64,000 nt of DNA from Carallia brachiata (lineage: Eukaryota > Streptophyta > Magnoliopsida > Malpighiales > Rhizophoraceae), in assembly GCA_021464245.1 (NCBI GenBank), contig JADCRB010000064.1, forward strand, positions 3,837,455 through 3,901,454, in the 5' to 3' direction. The notes beneath the pieces were generated by a model, which did no database searches, was not told where the DNA came from, and worked only from the letters and a program-made list of their open reading frames with translations. Positions 48,001 through 61,480 of this stretch are shown here, one piece after another; the first letter of the stretch is position 1, and the number at the start of each line of letters is the position of its first letter. Made by a program: the position numbers and the translations under genes.

Positions 48001-48629
48001 AATTTGAGCGTATTGAGACGTGCGGTAGAGATAAATCTAGATATCCCCTAGTATGGGTCATACCGTAAACATTCAAGCTTTTCATACCAAGAGATTTAAT
48101 ACTCTTTAATGAGATTATCGAATATCTTCCACTATCCCATTTTATTAAAAAAAAAAAAAAAAAAGGAGAATTACGAATAATACCATTAACCAAATCAACT
48201 CATCCATTTTTATTTTATTAAATTAAATTAAACTATTATAACTCTCCTTTCTTCCCTTCCCTTCCGTTCCCTGCGTTGCTTTTGCTTGTATTGTTGATTT
48301 GTTGAGTATTGTTAATTGAGGAATTAATTAATAATTAATATATATTGTGTTGTCTATCTCTCTAATCAATAATATAGTATATACTGCTCCTTGTAAGTAA
48401 GGTAAGTGCGGTGGATCCAATTTTGATCTGGGGAGGGTTCCTTTTTCCTCGCTTGTCGATTTCTTCATCTCACCCGCTCTTTCCGTCTTTCTGTAATTTT
48501 TCTTTTAATTCCTTTGATTTTCTTGTTCGAGTTTAGTTTATTTATTTTCAGCGGCAATTTGTTCCAATTAAATCTTTGTTAGGTATAATCGTGAGCCGTT
48601 GAATTGAGAGCTTCCATTGCATTCCCGCT
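45019..48629. other. AT-rich spacer and GC6 promoter region
   Basis: No protein gene is supported. Two stretches (47,660-47,835 and 47,880-48,000) have tRNA-like B-box cores (ctcaagtttaaattctt and ggttcgaattttatc) and A-rich ends, so they may be degraded SINEs. Bases 48,240-48,629, with CT-rich sequence and an intron-like T-rich tract, are probably the GC6 promoter and 5' UTR. Confidence 0.45.
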
Positions 48630-51600
48630 ATGGATTTGGTATCTGGTTACAAGGTAACTTCCCTCTCTCTATTTCTCTGTCTGTTAATTGGTTTGTAAGC
48701 AAAAATTTTGGGTTTAATTTGATTTACTTATCTTCGCTGCTGCTTTTTTTTTGGATTTTTATTTATTTTGGGTGTACAGGGAGTTGTCGGTCTTGTTTTC
48801 GGCAATGAGCATTCGGCATCTAGTGAGGATGGGTAAACTAGTTTCTTTCTTTTTCTTTTTGTTTTTTAAGCGCCTTTTCTCTGGTTTAAATTAATAGCGT
48901 TTTCTCATTTAAATTTTAATTTATTATGGTTTTTTTTTTAAAAAAATCTTAATTCTACGGTTGGTGATTCTGCATTTGCTCTCTTAGCATCCACTCGTGA
49001 TTACTGTCTGCTGATGATAGATGCTTCGGGCTGTTTGGAATTGTGATAATAACAATAATAGGATTGATAATCTGCGCTAGTTTTTGAAGTGGGTTTTAGC
49101 TACTATGCATATCGTCAAATGGACTTTTCTCATATTTTCTTTGGTGAAGTAGTTCTTCATGTTATTCGTGTGGGAATGATAGTGTCTTCTGTGTCTTTTA
49201 CCAATAGCTATGTTGAGCGGCTGCTGGACCGGATAAACAATGGCGTGCTGGCAGAGGACAGGAGGAGTGCCATGGCTGAACTCCAGTCTGTTGTCGCTGA
49301 AAGCCATGCTGCGCAGCTTGCATTTGGAGCAATGGGTGTGCCTGTCTTGCTTCTATTCTAAGCCGTCTTAGTTGTTGCCCCGATTATCTTATTTGACTGA
49401 TCCAATGTTGTTGCCTCACTCTCCCTGACTGCGATCCAATGTTCTCGCAGGGTTTCCTGTGCTTATGGGCGTATTAAGGGAGGAACGAGATGACCTTGAA
49501 CTGGTTTTGACTTCTTTTCTTTTGTTTTCTTTGTGCAAATTGCTGACTCCTACCCCTAATGTCCTAAGATGTGAGTGTTATCTGGTGCAGATTAGAGGTG
49601 CTCTAGAAACTCTAGTAAGTGCTTTGACGCCCATTGATCATGCTAGAGGGCCAAAGAATGAGGTCCAGCCAGCCTTAATGAACACGGATTTGCTCTCCAG
49701 AGAAGCAGAAAACATTTCCCTTCTTCTAAGTCTGCTGGTGAGAGTTTCTCCATCAAATATTACAATTGGGCAGACCTCCTTATTCCAGTATCTAGCTGAG
49801 TTACTCCTTATTAAGTGTTGTTTTTTCTGATGTTTGCAGTCAGAAGAGGATTTCTACGTTCGTTACTATACCCTACAAATTTTGACAGCACTTCTGACAA
49901 ATTCTCAGAACAGGTATGAACTTAGAGAATGTAGCTTCCTTCATTTGCTAGCTTTTCCAGCATTTTTGCTGGTTCTATTGTGAGTATCTGGCCGAGTTTC
50001 TGTTCAGGTTGCAGGAAGCCATTCTGACCATTCCTCGTGGTATAACACGGCTGATGGATATGCTTATGGATCGTGAGGTACAACAATTATGCGGAACGAT
50101 CTCAATTACGTAAAAAAGTTTGAGTTATGTAAAATGACCATAATTATTATGCGTAAGTATTTGTGGTCTACTTTTAGGTTATAAGAAATGAGGCCTTGCT
50201 ACTTCTTACGTATCTGACTCGAGAAGCTGAGGTGTGTTCATAGCTTCTTCATCCCCCTCTGTGTGTGTGTTTGCACATTGTGCACCACATCCACGTTTGT
50301 GCTCACACATGATATTCTTGTTGCTGAGCTCATACTTGACTGATTTTCTTACTAATCGGTTTAGTTTGGTGATCATAGGAAATTCAAAAAATTGTGGTCT
50401 TTGAAGGTGCATTTGAGAAAATTTTTAGCATTATTAAAGAGGAAGGAGGCTCAGATGGTGGCGTTGTTGTCCAGGTGATTTTCTTGCTGTTTCGTTGAAT
50501 GGCGTACTTTTGGGCATTTAGGATTGCTGTTTTCTGATGTGCTCTCTTGTTTCTCAACACCCAGGACTGTCTAGAGTTATTGAACAACCTTCTTCGCAAC
50601 AATGCTTCTAATCAGGCATGTGGCTTGTCTCATTGTTGTTTAAGATTGCACTCATACCTTGTTTTTGATTTGATACGGTGTTTTGTTTAGACACTGCTGA
50701 GGGAGACTATAGGGTTTGATGCCTTAATATCAATTTTAAGGCTACGAGGGAATGCTTACAGTTTTACCCAACAAAAGGTTAGATACTCAAATGTTAACAA
50801 ATCTTTGTTTTTCTGTAGTAATTTTGCCACTTGTCTTAGCATTCTACCACACAAGCCTTACTGGGATTTTCTTTGCCTTGAAATAAACACCATGCCAGTA
50901 GACAATTAATATCCTCGGCGCATTAGACACCATTAAATTGTTAATGATGGGAAGTTCAGCGGCTGAGTCTGGAAAAGACGCAAATAAGCTGACCAATATA
51001 ACAGTCCTTGTTCAGGTTTGTTCAGAATTCCTATTTGTTCTAATCGTTACCCGATTTGCTGAAAGTGTACTGACCTCTTATTCCATGCTGTTGCTGGATT
51101 TCATCGTAGAAAAAGTTGTTGGATTACCTTCTAATGTTGGGGGTTGAAAGCCAATGGGCTCCAGTTGTCGTACGTTGTGCAGTAAGTTGCTTTTTTTGGG
51201 CATTCTAATTTGATATTATCGCTGCAAGAGGTTCATATTTAGTGCCTTAAACTGATAGGATATTGGCATGACGTTTATTGTACAAAAAATTATTTACCAG
51301 TTCAGGATGGTTCATAGAATCATTCTTGAGTGCTTGGGCATATTAGTACCTTTATGAGATTCTTCATGGTTGTAATTTATCTGTGTAAACTTATTTCTGA
51401 AGATTGTTCCTTTGGTAGGCATTGCGGTGCATTGGTGATTTGGTTGCTGGGCACTCTAAGAATCTTGATGCCCTTGGAAGGAAAGTTCTTGGCGAGGATT
51501 CTCAAACAGAACCTGCTGTGAATTCTATTCTCAGGATCATTTTACGGACATCCAGCATTCAAGAGTTCCTTGCAGCTGATCATGTTTTTAAGAGCTTTTG

Positions 51601-54327
51601 TGAGGTTGATTCCTTTATTGTTCATAAAAATTACCATTCCTTTTTGTCACACTGTTTTATCTTGCATTTGTGTGTGCGTGTGCTTTTTAACATCATCATT
51701 CTTTTGTCAAAATCAAATTTTAGTATCACATACTTTTACTCAGGGAAATGCTGAAGGACAAACAATGTTAGCATCAACATTAATTCCTCAACCTCATTCA
51801 ATGACTCATGCTCCTGTTGAGGAGGATGTGAACATGTCATTTGGAAGGTTTGTATATTTTAAGTACATTTTCTGATATACGGATAGGCTGTGTGTTAAAA
51901 TATGTTGCGTTGGTTTCTGCAATCACATATGATATTTATTGCTGAAATTTGGATTTTAAATGGATAATGCAACTGAATCTATGTTTGTTGCAGCATGCTG
52001 TTACACGCACTTACTTTGAGTGAAAGTGATGGTGATCTCGAGGTAAGACACAGTTTTAGTGTGTCATTGTAACTTTTGAAGAATGCTACTAATGCCTGAA
52101 ACAGTTTCATGGTCTCACCAGCATGTGGGTACATGTGAAAGGAAAATGTGAAGCAATATTCTAAATAGATCTGTGCTTTGTGCGTGATCAATTTACTTCT
52201 TGATGCCTGCTTCATGTAAACACCTAACTAATTGTTTGAAGTACAGACTTGTTGCAGGGCTGCCAGTGTGCTTTCTCATGTACTGAAGGACAATATTCAA
52301 TGTAAGGAAAAGGTATGCAACCTCAAGTCTTTTCTTTAGCATGTTTTTGCATAGATGTGGGGCATTAGGATCAAGTGTAGAATTTTGTAAGAAGTAACTT
52401 TGAATTGGTGTAATTGATTGTAAATTGGATTAGGTTACAATAATCTCCAGAGAGAAGAAAAATAGTGTTGGAAAATTATGGAAGTGCTCTTTGCCAAACA
52501 AGATGGGTCATGTTTCTGTATTCAGTAATTTTAGGAGAATATTTTCAGGTTCTGCGGATTGAACTAGAGTCACCCAGTCCATCCTTGGGAGCACCAGAGC
52601 CACTAATGCACCGCATGGTGAGATACTTAGCTGTTGCGTCCAATATGAAGAGTAAAGACGGGAAGTCAAATTCAAAAAGCAACTCGTATGTGCAACCAAT
52701 TATTTTGAAATTGCTGATCACCTGGCTGGCTGACTGCCCCAATGCAGTTCAGTGCTTCCTCGATTCACGCCCCCACCTGACATATCTACTTGATTTGGTT
52801 TCAAATCCTTCAGCAACTGTGTGTGTGAGGGGGTTGACAGCAATTCTTTTAGGGGAATGCGCAATTTACAACAAGTCTGGTGAAAGCGGAAGGGATGCTT
52901 TTACGGTAGTTGATGCCTTGAGTCAGAAAGTTGGTCTGACATCATACTTCCTCAAGTTCGACGAGATGATGAAAAGCTTTGTTTTTTCTTCCGTAAAGCC
53001 AACACAGGCTCATAGACCATTGACAAGATCTGCCGCTGCTAGTATGGCAGAGATTGAAGATGTAGATGAGCAGGACTCAGCTGACCAAAAGAATGAGGAT
53101 CATCCCATTCTGTCATCAATATTTGATACTTACTTTGTTAACTTTGTGAAGAAGTTGGAGGCGGATATCAGGGAGACCATTGTAGATGTATACAGTCGTC
53201 CAAAGAGTGAGGTGGCTGTTGTGCCTGCAGAATTGGAGCAGAACAGTGGAGAAAGCGACGCAGACTACATCAAAAGGCTGAAATCATTTTTGGAGAAGCA
53301 GTGCTCTGAGATACAGGTATCTTTTGCTCCTCAGAATAGGATGCATCTGTTACAGTAGCTTATGATTACGAGTTATTCTTGTAAAAGAATGGAGTAAATT
53401 AAATTTTGAATGTCCGATCAGTCTCATTCTGTGGGTCAGAATGTATTTTTCCTGAATTTAGTTTCCTTCCTCATTGTTTATCCTGTTTTGTCACTCTTTC
53501 AGCATTCCACTTTAGAAAAATTCAGATAGCAAAATTACTTGTCATCGTAATTACCAGCATCAATTAATGCATGCCACATTGTTAGTGTTGGTTTCGTTTA
53601 AGGTGTCAGTTCTCTTTTTTTGCTTGCTTTTTTCTGTTTTCTTTTTTTTTTTGCCTTTTTCTTTTGATGTTTTTGCGGCGCTGGATGGATATCAGGCTAG
53701 CTACTGTTACTTTTATGAAAGAGTCATAAATTCTCACGACAATATATGTACTGGTCTATTTTTCTCATGTCTCAGAATCTTCTTAGTCGTAATGCTACAT
53801 TGGCTGAGGACCTGGCCAAGGTAGGTGGGAGTACCTCTTCTCAATCCGAGCAAAGGGCAAGTGGGGGCTCAGAGAGGGTCCAGACCGAGACACTCCGGAG
53901 AGACCTTCAGGAGGCATATCAACGGGTAGAGATGCTTAAGGCAGGGAAGGCCAAAATTGAGTCCGAAGCATCCATGTACCGGAGTTTAGCAGCAAAGACA
54001 GAGTCTGATCTGAAGAGCCTTTCTGATGCATACAACAGTCTCGAGCAGGCCAACTTCCACCTGGAAAAGGAGGTGAAAGCTTTGAAAATCGGGGGCGCCT
54101 CAATGCCTCCAGATGTCGATGCAATGAAAGCAGAAGCCAGAGAAGAAGCGCAAAAGGAGAGCGAGGCAGAGCTGAATGATCTGCTAGTGTGCCTTGGGCA
54201 AGAGCAGAGTAAGGTGGAAAAGTTGAGTGCAAGGTTATTGGAGCTAGGGGAGGACGTGGACAAATTGCTTGAAGGTATTGGGGATGACATGGGGCTGCCT
54301 GAAGATGGCGAAGAGGAGGAAGATTGA
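48630..54327 (+). CDS. GC6: Golgin candidate 6 (p115/Uso1 vesicle-tethering factor)
   Basis: Peripheral Golgi/ER-exit tether acting in ER-to-Golgi transport. I can join 19 in-phase exons: 48630-48653, 48780-48832, 49208-49335, 49451-49503, 49591-49737, 49840-49913, 50008-50077, 50178-50231, 50379-50474, 50565-50615, 50691-50777, 50902-51015, 51110-51181, 51419-51604, 51744-51847, 51994-52042, 52247-52312, 52549-53316 and 53776-54327. Product: 915 residues, close to the Arabidopsis length. The N-terminal two-thirds is the armadillo-like Uso1 head (YVERLLDRINNGVLAEDRRS, RNEALLLLTYLTREAEEIQ, CLELLNNLLRNNASNQ). The C-terminus is a coiled coil from about residue 740 (RRDLQEAYQRVEMLK) ending in the acidic tail LPEDGEEEED. 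Intron 10 starts GC (CAG/GCATGT) rather than GT. No frame breaks. Confidence 0.94.
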
Positions 54328-55787
54328 TGGGGCTAGTCAGTTTGTTGTTATGTTTGAAGACTAATGTAATCGCACGTTCTTTCTTGCTTCAACTTTGTAC
54401 ATTCCTGAGTGAATTGTACAGCTCACATAAATGATTGCTCGTGATACTGGCCACTGGGACTGATTGAACCTGATCTTCAGCTGTTGGATTTAAGTTTAAT
54501 TTATTTTCTTTTTCTTTATGAATATTTCTTCATAGAAATTGTGACGTGCCTGGATTATTTCCATTTGAAAAAAAAATGCGTTGTTTTATAAAATTATATT
54601 TAACTCTCGTTCTTAGATTTTTTTCAGTTATCGCCTCCTTATTTCTGTGTTGAAGATTTTAGAAAAAGTACAATGTAAAAAAATCTCATAATAAAAACCA
54701 TAAAAAAAGGAGCTGCTTAACATGCACTGGTGTCCAGCTGCAGTCTGGTAGTTGAAGGGAGTTGTATTCAAGAGCTTTTCAAAATCAAAATCTTACTTAG
54801 AATTAATTGGAAATATTAGAATTAGAATTAATTTAAAATATTAGAATTGGCTCATAAAATAGAATAGTTGAATTGTAAAAATGTATTAAAAATTAAAAAA
54901 TTAAAAATTAATTAATTCTAATTTATATATCGTATTCTTTTAGAAGAATTACAATAATTTTATTTTTTATAAAAAAATAACTTTATTTCTCTTATAATCG
55001 TTATAGTCGTTAGAGAGTATTTTGTTAGAGAGTATTTTGTTTCTAAGGTGTGTATATATTTTTCCTTTTTGTATTTGATTATTTTGCTTAGTATATTCAG
55101 TATTTTATTTATTATAAATAAAATTAATTATAATTCAAAATCTACACTAAAAGAGATGAGAGTCGTTAGATCAAATATAAATTCTATTAATTTTAAAATT
55201 TCAGTCAAAACTCTATCAAAGTTTTTACCTAAAAAAAATTGTAATTCAAATTGTTAACTTTATATGTAATTTTAAAATCTTAATCCAAATCAATATTTTA
55301 ACAACTTTAATCGTATCTAATAAAGTAACTTCTGCCTGGTGGTCAAAGTGGTTCCTGGTTGCAACTTGCAAGTGAAGTGGTGGGGCTACAGTGGGTTTCC
55401 AGCTATTGGGTAACATTTGTTGAATTTTTAAATTTACTGTATATAATATATATATATATATATATATTATAAAAGAAAAAAATATATTTCTAAAAAAATA
55501 AGTGTTTGAAACTCTACACGAATGTAATTAGTTGAATTTGATATATAATTAAATAAATTTTATATATAATAAAAATGATAGTAATTTTTTTTTAGTTGTA
55601 TTTCAAATTCAAGTAATTAAAAATTAAATACAGTTACATTTGAATAATATTTTAAATATTTTTTTAGTCTAGAAATATAACAGAATTTATTATAAAAATA
55701 ATTTGATGGAAAGAAATATTATTAAAATAAGATGGCCGAGGAGTAACTCGCTGACAGTCATTGAAAACTGTAGCAGGGAAGATTAAA
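54328..55787. other. Intergenic, GC6 3' flank and glucuronokinase promoter
   Basis: AT-rich. It contains a 15-base tandem duplication ttagagagtattttg at about 55012-55041 and a (TA)n run at 55447-55468. No gene is supported. Confidence 0.5.
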
Positions 55788-58513
55788 ATGGCGCAGAAAG
55801 AGAGAGAGAAAGAGAGAGAGAAAGGGACCACTACTATTACTTCTTCTTCTTCTAGAACTACAACTTGTGGAAGTAGCAGTGATACGATTAATAATAAAGG
55901 TATAATAGAGCACAAGGCATATGCCCGCGTGGGGCTACTGGGGAACCCAAGCGACGTTTACTACGGCCGCACCATCTCATTCACCCTCGCTAACTTCTGG
56001 GCCACCGTTCGTTTGCAGCCTTCCGATCATCTCTTCATCCAGCCCCATCCTCAACACGACCTCGTCCAATTCTCTTCTCTTGATCACCTGGTAATCCCCC
56101 GACCCTTCCTCTCTCTCTCTGTTTTTGTTGTCGCATATTTAAATTTGAAATTGTGGGTTTTGATCTGTTTAGCTAATTGTGAGGGTTTTGAATGTGGTTG
56201 GTTGTACAGTTTTTTTTTTTTTTTTTTTTTCTGATGGTTCAGTTTAGCTTAAAGATTACGACTTTTTTGACCCCCCATAAATCCTAAATGAATCAAGAGC
56301 CTTTCTTTTTGATTGGAAGTTCCATTTTGACCCATAGATGGTCTTGTGCTTTCTTGAGGGAATGTGGCTGACCTAGGGCTTTTTTTTTTTTTTTTTTTTT
56401 TTTAACTACTGTCATATAGCTCCATTAACTTGGAAGTTTCTGCCTTCTTATTTTTCCCTGAAACATAGCATCGTTCCATCTTTTTAAGTTCTGGTTGGAC
56501 CCATTTGATGGTATTGTGGCGTTTCGAGGCAATAGCCCATAAATGAAGTTTTGGTCAATGTGGGTTTGTCTTGTCTATCTGAATGAATTGCTACTGCCAA
56601 GAGCAGTCATTGCTACTGGGTCTGTGTAACGACAAGCACTCAAGCAACAATCCCGAACTGTACACACACCAAGTATGGTCATTGCATGCTTGGTACTAAA
56701 ATGCCTTTGTTGTTTTCTCATGTAGGTGAATCGGTTGCAAACTGAAGGTTATTATGGCGGAGTACGATTGCTTATGGCAATTTGCAGGGTTTTCTACGGC
56801 CATTGCAAAGAGAACAATATCGACCTTCATAAGGGAAACTTCACTTTGTCGTACGACACTAATATTCCTCGGCAGGTTTGTTCGGCGTTCTTTCCCTAAA
56901 ATTTCAATTTGCTCAACATGCTTAGTGAGGGGGCCTGATTTCTTGTCTTGCCTGTGAATGAGACTTGTGAGATAACATGCTAGCAGTGTGCTGGTTATTA
57001 TTTGGGAAAAAGCTGGAAGCAACTTTATTTTTTGTCTTGCACTTCTTATTTTTTCTCGAGGTTTCATGTTTGGATTGACCAATTAGCAACGATGGATTAA
57101 TTTATAATTTTGACATTCAGACAGGACTTTCAGGTTCTAGTGCAATTGTTTGTGCAGCCTTCAACTGCCTTCTGGACTTCTACAAAGTTAGGCACCTAAT
57201 CAGAGTAGAAGTCAGGCCTAATATGATCCTTAAGGCAGAGAAAGAACTTGGGATTGTTGCTGGCCTTCAAGATCGAGTGGCTCAGGTTTATGGAGGCCTT
57301 GTTTACATGGTAGGTGATGTTACTACATATGTACAAATGAAATCACTGTCAGTACAGTATCTCACTTATGTTATGCATCCGTTGATAGGACTTTGCCAGG
57401 GAACATATGGATACATTGGGACATGGGATCTATACGCCCATGGATATTAATCTTCTTCCACCCCTTCATCTTATCTACGCTGAGAATCCAAGCGATTCTG
57501 GAAAGGTTTGCATTATGATGGCTTCTACTACTTGCTGGATCTGATATTTGATGCTCTCATTTATACAATAAGTAATGATTTGTATGCATTTGGGCAAGAA
57601 CACTTTGGTAGATGAGCTTGATTTCTGTATTTTCAGAATTCTCCATTTTATTTCCTTTTCCTCTTCCATGCGTTCACTTGAACCCAGCATGTGAACTTTT
57701 CCATATTGGAACAGCATATTAAAATGATTGATTGAGGTTCGGTTAAGAAACATCATTAAATGCCGGATTGGGTGCTTGAATATACTCTTCTGCAATTCAA
57801 TTGTTTTGAAATGAATTAAACACTTTCATAACTCCTTGTTTTTAAATGCAGGTACATAGTACAGTTAGGCAAAGGTGGCTGGATGGTGACAAACTTATTA
57901 TAAAATCAATGTCAGAAGTTGCAGATCTAGCTTTAGAAGGACGTACAGCAATCCTTGAAAAGGATCATTCCAAACTTTTTGACCTGATGAACCGTAATTT
58001 TGACCTTAGAAGGTCAGTAAATTGCATTAGATTTGTTCAAATCAAATGATTTTCAATTATTTTTAGGTTGCATGTTGAAAATTGAAATTCATACGAATAG
58101 CAGAAAAATGGAAAACTAGATTGATTTGATGGGTTAAATTTGTTTCTGTTAACATAAGTTCTTTGGATCAAACCGATGTGGCTTCGTTTTTGGTATTGAT
58201 GGGATTGAACTGGACTTCCTTTGAGTTGTTCATGTACACTCATGGTGCTCTGACCCTCATTTCCCTCAGGAGTATGTTTGGAGATGAGTGTCTTGGTGCT
58301 TTGAACCTAGAAATGGTAGAGGTGGCCCGAAGGGTCGGTGCTGCTTCAAAGTTTACGGGTAGTGGAGGTGCAGCGGTTGCATTCTGCCCAAATGGACCTT
58401 CACAAGTAAAGCTTCTGGAGGATGCCTGTCAGAAAGCTGGTTTTGTTATTGGGCCTGTGAAAGTTGTTCCTTCGTGTCTCAATGATGATGATTTCAAGAC
58501 CCTATTGAAATAG
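55788..58513 (+). CDS. Glucuronokinase (GHMP kinase family)
   Basis: Phosphorylates D-glucuronic acid to glucuronic acid 1-phosphate in the myo-inositol oxidation route to UDP-glucuronate, a cytosolic step for cell-wall precursors. Six exons: 55788-56090, 56726-56875, 57121-57309, 57389-57505, 57852-58012 and 58270-58513, all in phase, 387 residues. Motifs: [18 protein letters not shown] at the N-terminus, the GHMP ATP-binding motif [18 protein letters not shown] across the exon 2/3 junction, [20 protein letters not shown], then the C-terminal GHMP motif [13 protein letters not shown]. The N-terminus before ARVG is about 45 residues with a KEREKEREK repeat coded by a GA-rich microsatellite and a serine/threonine run; this part is variable in the family. 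No break is seen, so it is likely functional. Confidence 0.92.
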
Positions 58514-59135
58514 AGACTCATATCAGGGGTTTTTGTGATCGAGTTCATCTTCCATACGTATATCTCGTGTTCAGCATTCTTGGTAGTCATGCATTAATAT
58601 TGTTTCTGACTTATTTTCTATGTTGTTCTTGAAAATGCATTCTTGTGCAGAATATTACAAGCTTATACATTAGATTGAATTTGAGTGCCTTTAGTGATCC
58701 CATCACTAAGGGATGTTGAACGATGTCCTAAGGAAATTTTATTAATAGTAAGTTTGATGCTCTAAGCATAGCAGGAAAATGCTATTAATTTAGGTTCTGC
58801 AAATAGAGCGTTCAGGGAAGCATGGCTCCAGTTGAGCTGTAGTCTTGCAAATTTCCAGTTATATCTTTCAAAATGCAGCTGAGGCAGGAAGTGATAACAA
58901 AAGCAATGGCCTTTTGTGATAAACTGGAGTCTATCATTCATTCATTCATCGCATGGCTATCTCAATAAAGCTGCTCTCGACTAAATTACATCATCATGAA
59001 AATACAAATAGAAGGAAGAAAACTATCATTCAAAGAAGAAACCTAGACAAGACTAGAGAAGTACGTACTTTACAAGCAGAATAATTCGTCCAGTTGGGAC
59101 AATTATACAAGACATTTGACATACTTCTTCTTCCT
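58514..59135. other. Convergent intergenic spacer
   Basis: 3' flanks of the glucuronokinase and of the minus-strand small gene; no other gene signal. Confidence 0.55.
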
Positions 59136-60013
59136 CTACTCGTCACAAAGAGATGCCATAAGCTCACGGGGTGAGCCCCAAATCGGCAGATCTATAAATT
59201 TTTGTACCAACTGTTCCTGTTGAGCATCGCACGCTGCTTCTGCTACATCGCATAAGTTGGAAACGTCCTTGACTATTGCTTCTTGGGTCTGTGCCTGGCA
59301 ACAAAAATGCAATTAGGGCCAATCGCCATTTCCAACAGCTTCTCAGAACAACATACATTTGATGGCGGCAAAAGCCGCAAAGCGAAAAAGATGACCGCTT
59401 TCCAAGCAAAACCCCATATTAAAACAGCCAAAATATTTCCTTTGCCGAGCACAATTTCAATTAGATTTCACTCAAAAGTTCACAAAATTCAAGACTTCGT
59501 TGCTAGAAATTTAATTTCTTAAAAAATTCAGATAATTCAGCAATTCCCAACAGATATTTGTAACCGATTCAAGTGAAAATATCAAAATCTTCCAAAAGCA
59601 CAAATTTTTACCTGCACGAGGAGTTCATCTATTAGAGACGCGCCGGTATCTTCTGTCCTCTGTCCGACCCCAGAAGCCGGGTCCGTCGATAACGCCGTTT
59701 GATCCTCCAACTCCGTCCGTCGTTTCCCCAATTCAAAACGCTCGTTGGCTCTCTCTTGCATAGAACGGAAGGTGTTCGAGAGAAGTTCCCACTGGTCAAT
59801 CTCTTTCTGATACCGATCCTTCAGTTTGAAAAGGGTCCTTCGCTTCCGCTCTTTCCGCCGCTTCTCTTCGGCCAGGGGATCTCTGGGGGGAGATTGAGCG
59901 GCCGCGGGCGGTGGGTCTGTGAAGAGGCGGCGGCGCTTGAGTATCTTGTAGGTGAAGCCGTCGTCGTCGTGGCGGAGCTCCCAGTCTTCCCCTTCCAAGG
60001 CGGGTGGGTCCAT
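59136..60013 (-). CDS. Uncharacterised plant protein, 186 residues
   Basis: Two exons on the minus strand: 60013-59612 and 59294-59136, in phase with good GT-AG sites. I do not recognise a named family. The N-terminus EGEDWELRHDDDGFTYKILKR looks folded. A basic, probably nuclear-targeting stretch follows (EEKRRKERKRRTLFKLKDRY, about residues 50-70), then a likely helical segment (QWELLSNTFRSMQERANERF). The C-terminus is IDLPIWGSPRELMASLCDE. No membrane segment or catalytic motif is visible. The start is the first ATG that begins a conserved-looking acidic sequence; the frame is open further upstream but without another ATG. Real exon structure and balanced composition support a true gene; function is unknown. 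Confidence 0.75.
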
Positions 60014-61480
60014 TGCCTTTTGGAGCGGGAAAATTTGGAGAAGAGAAAAATGAACCTCTGAAATTTTAAACGAAGTTAGAGGCTGAGGGAGAGACAATAA
60101 TTTTAAGTAGAGAAATACAAAGTTTCCACGAAATTTTCTTTTCTCTTTCCCTTTTTTTTTTTTTTGGTTTTGTTTTTGTTATTGACTTATTGTTGTTGTT
60201 TTCTTTTTTTTTTTTTTTCCGGGTGCTTTGGCAGTGGCAGGGTTTAAATAAATAAATGAATAAAATGGGTAACTAATTAATTGAATGCCCCACATAATTA
60301 ATGGTATGGCAAATATAGTAGTTGTTGAGTTGGCAAAATGGCATAATAAATCTTCGAGGGCATTTTGCGATTTACAATAAAATGCAATTTGGGATTTGTT
60401 AGTTTTCTATTTTTCTTTTTTTTTTTTCTTTTTTCATTAATTTGTAATCCTTCAACAAATATATGCTAACTATTCTCTTCTTTTTGGGCCCAGCTCAATG
60501 TACATCCTTAACACCACCCTTCATCGCCTCTCTTCTTGTTGTCTACATTTTTATTTTTTTTTAAGTTCATTAAAAAGGTATTTTATAAATAAAAAAAAAA
60601 CTCTTTTTTTTTTAGTTGATTAAGATGACTGACTCTCCACTTCCCACTTTATTTTAAAACTTAAGACGTCAATGCCAAATGTGTGGAGACACATTTAGCA
60701 AGAATGGAGACACAGTGGTAGTTATTTTTTACTTGTGGAACTTCAACGCCATCTCTCTTCTTTGTCCTTGCCCTGCCCACGTTGTCCCTCTACGCGGGTC
60801 TAAGCCAGGCCGTGAAATCTCCAACCCCATGTTTCCTCAGCAGTTTTATGCATCTGAAACAAAAAAAAAAAAAAAGATTTTTTTCGTCTTCCAGATTCTA
60901 ATTTCCCGGTAATTATGTACTTAATCAAGACGGTGAAGTATACAATAAAGCATGCTCCTCGCCTCGGCATCAAAATGCTTCTTAAAGTCCAATATCCACC
61001 TCATGCCACACGAAAATGTAGTCAAAGGGGGTAACAATATCAGGATGCAGAAAACGTTCGGCATTACCACTTGGATTCACATAACTGACAAATGGGATGG
61101 CTCATCACATGTAATGGCAACCAACCTAAACAAAAAACGTTTCGTGAAGCATAATACAAACAGAATCCCACCAAACTGTAAACATAATTTCAGACAAATG
61201 AAACAAATACTAGCAAAAAAACTTACAAATCTTTCCAGTCAGTCCGCAAAACCAATGGACCCCTTGTCCTTGACAAAGATATATCTATCCACCTATGGCG
61301 CATGATTATTAAAAGATGCCTAAATTCTACCCTGGAGAACACCCAGAAAGGAAGAAAAAATCACGTAAAGAGAAATTACCGTGCTTTGGATGACAAAAAG
61401 TAAAAAAGAATGCTTTTTTCGCCGAGAACTCCGAGAGGGAGAGAGAGCTAGAGGGTTTTTGAATCTGGGAATTAAATGTT
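60014..61480. other. Intergenic, upstream of the small gene
   Basis: T-rich tracts at 60152-60165, 60206-60219 and 60416-60428 are present. The open frame 60952-61305 has no family features. No gene is supported. Confidence 0.5.

Noticed and set aside
53919..54290. 123-residue minus-strand serine-rich frame
   Set aside because: Antisense shadow of the GC6 coiled-coil exon.
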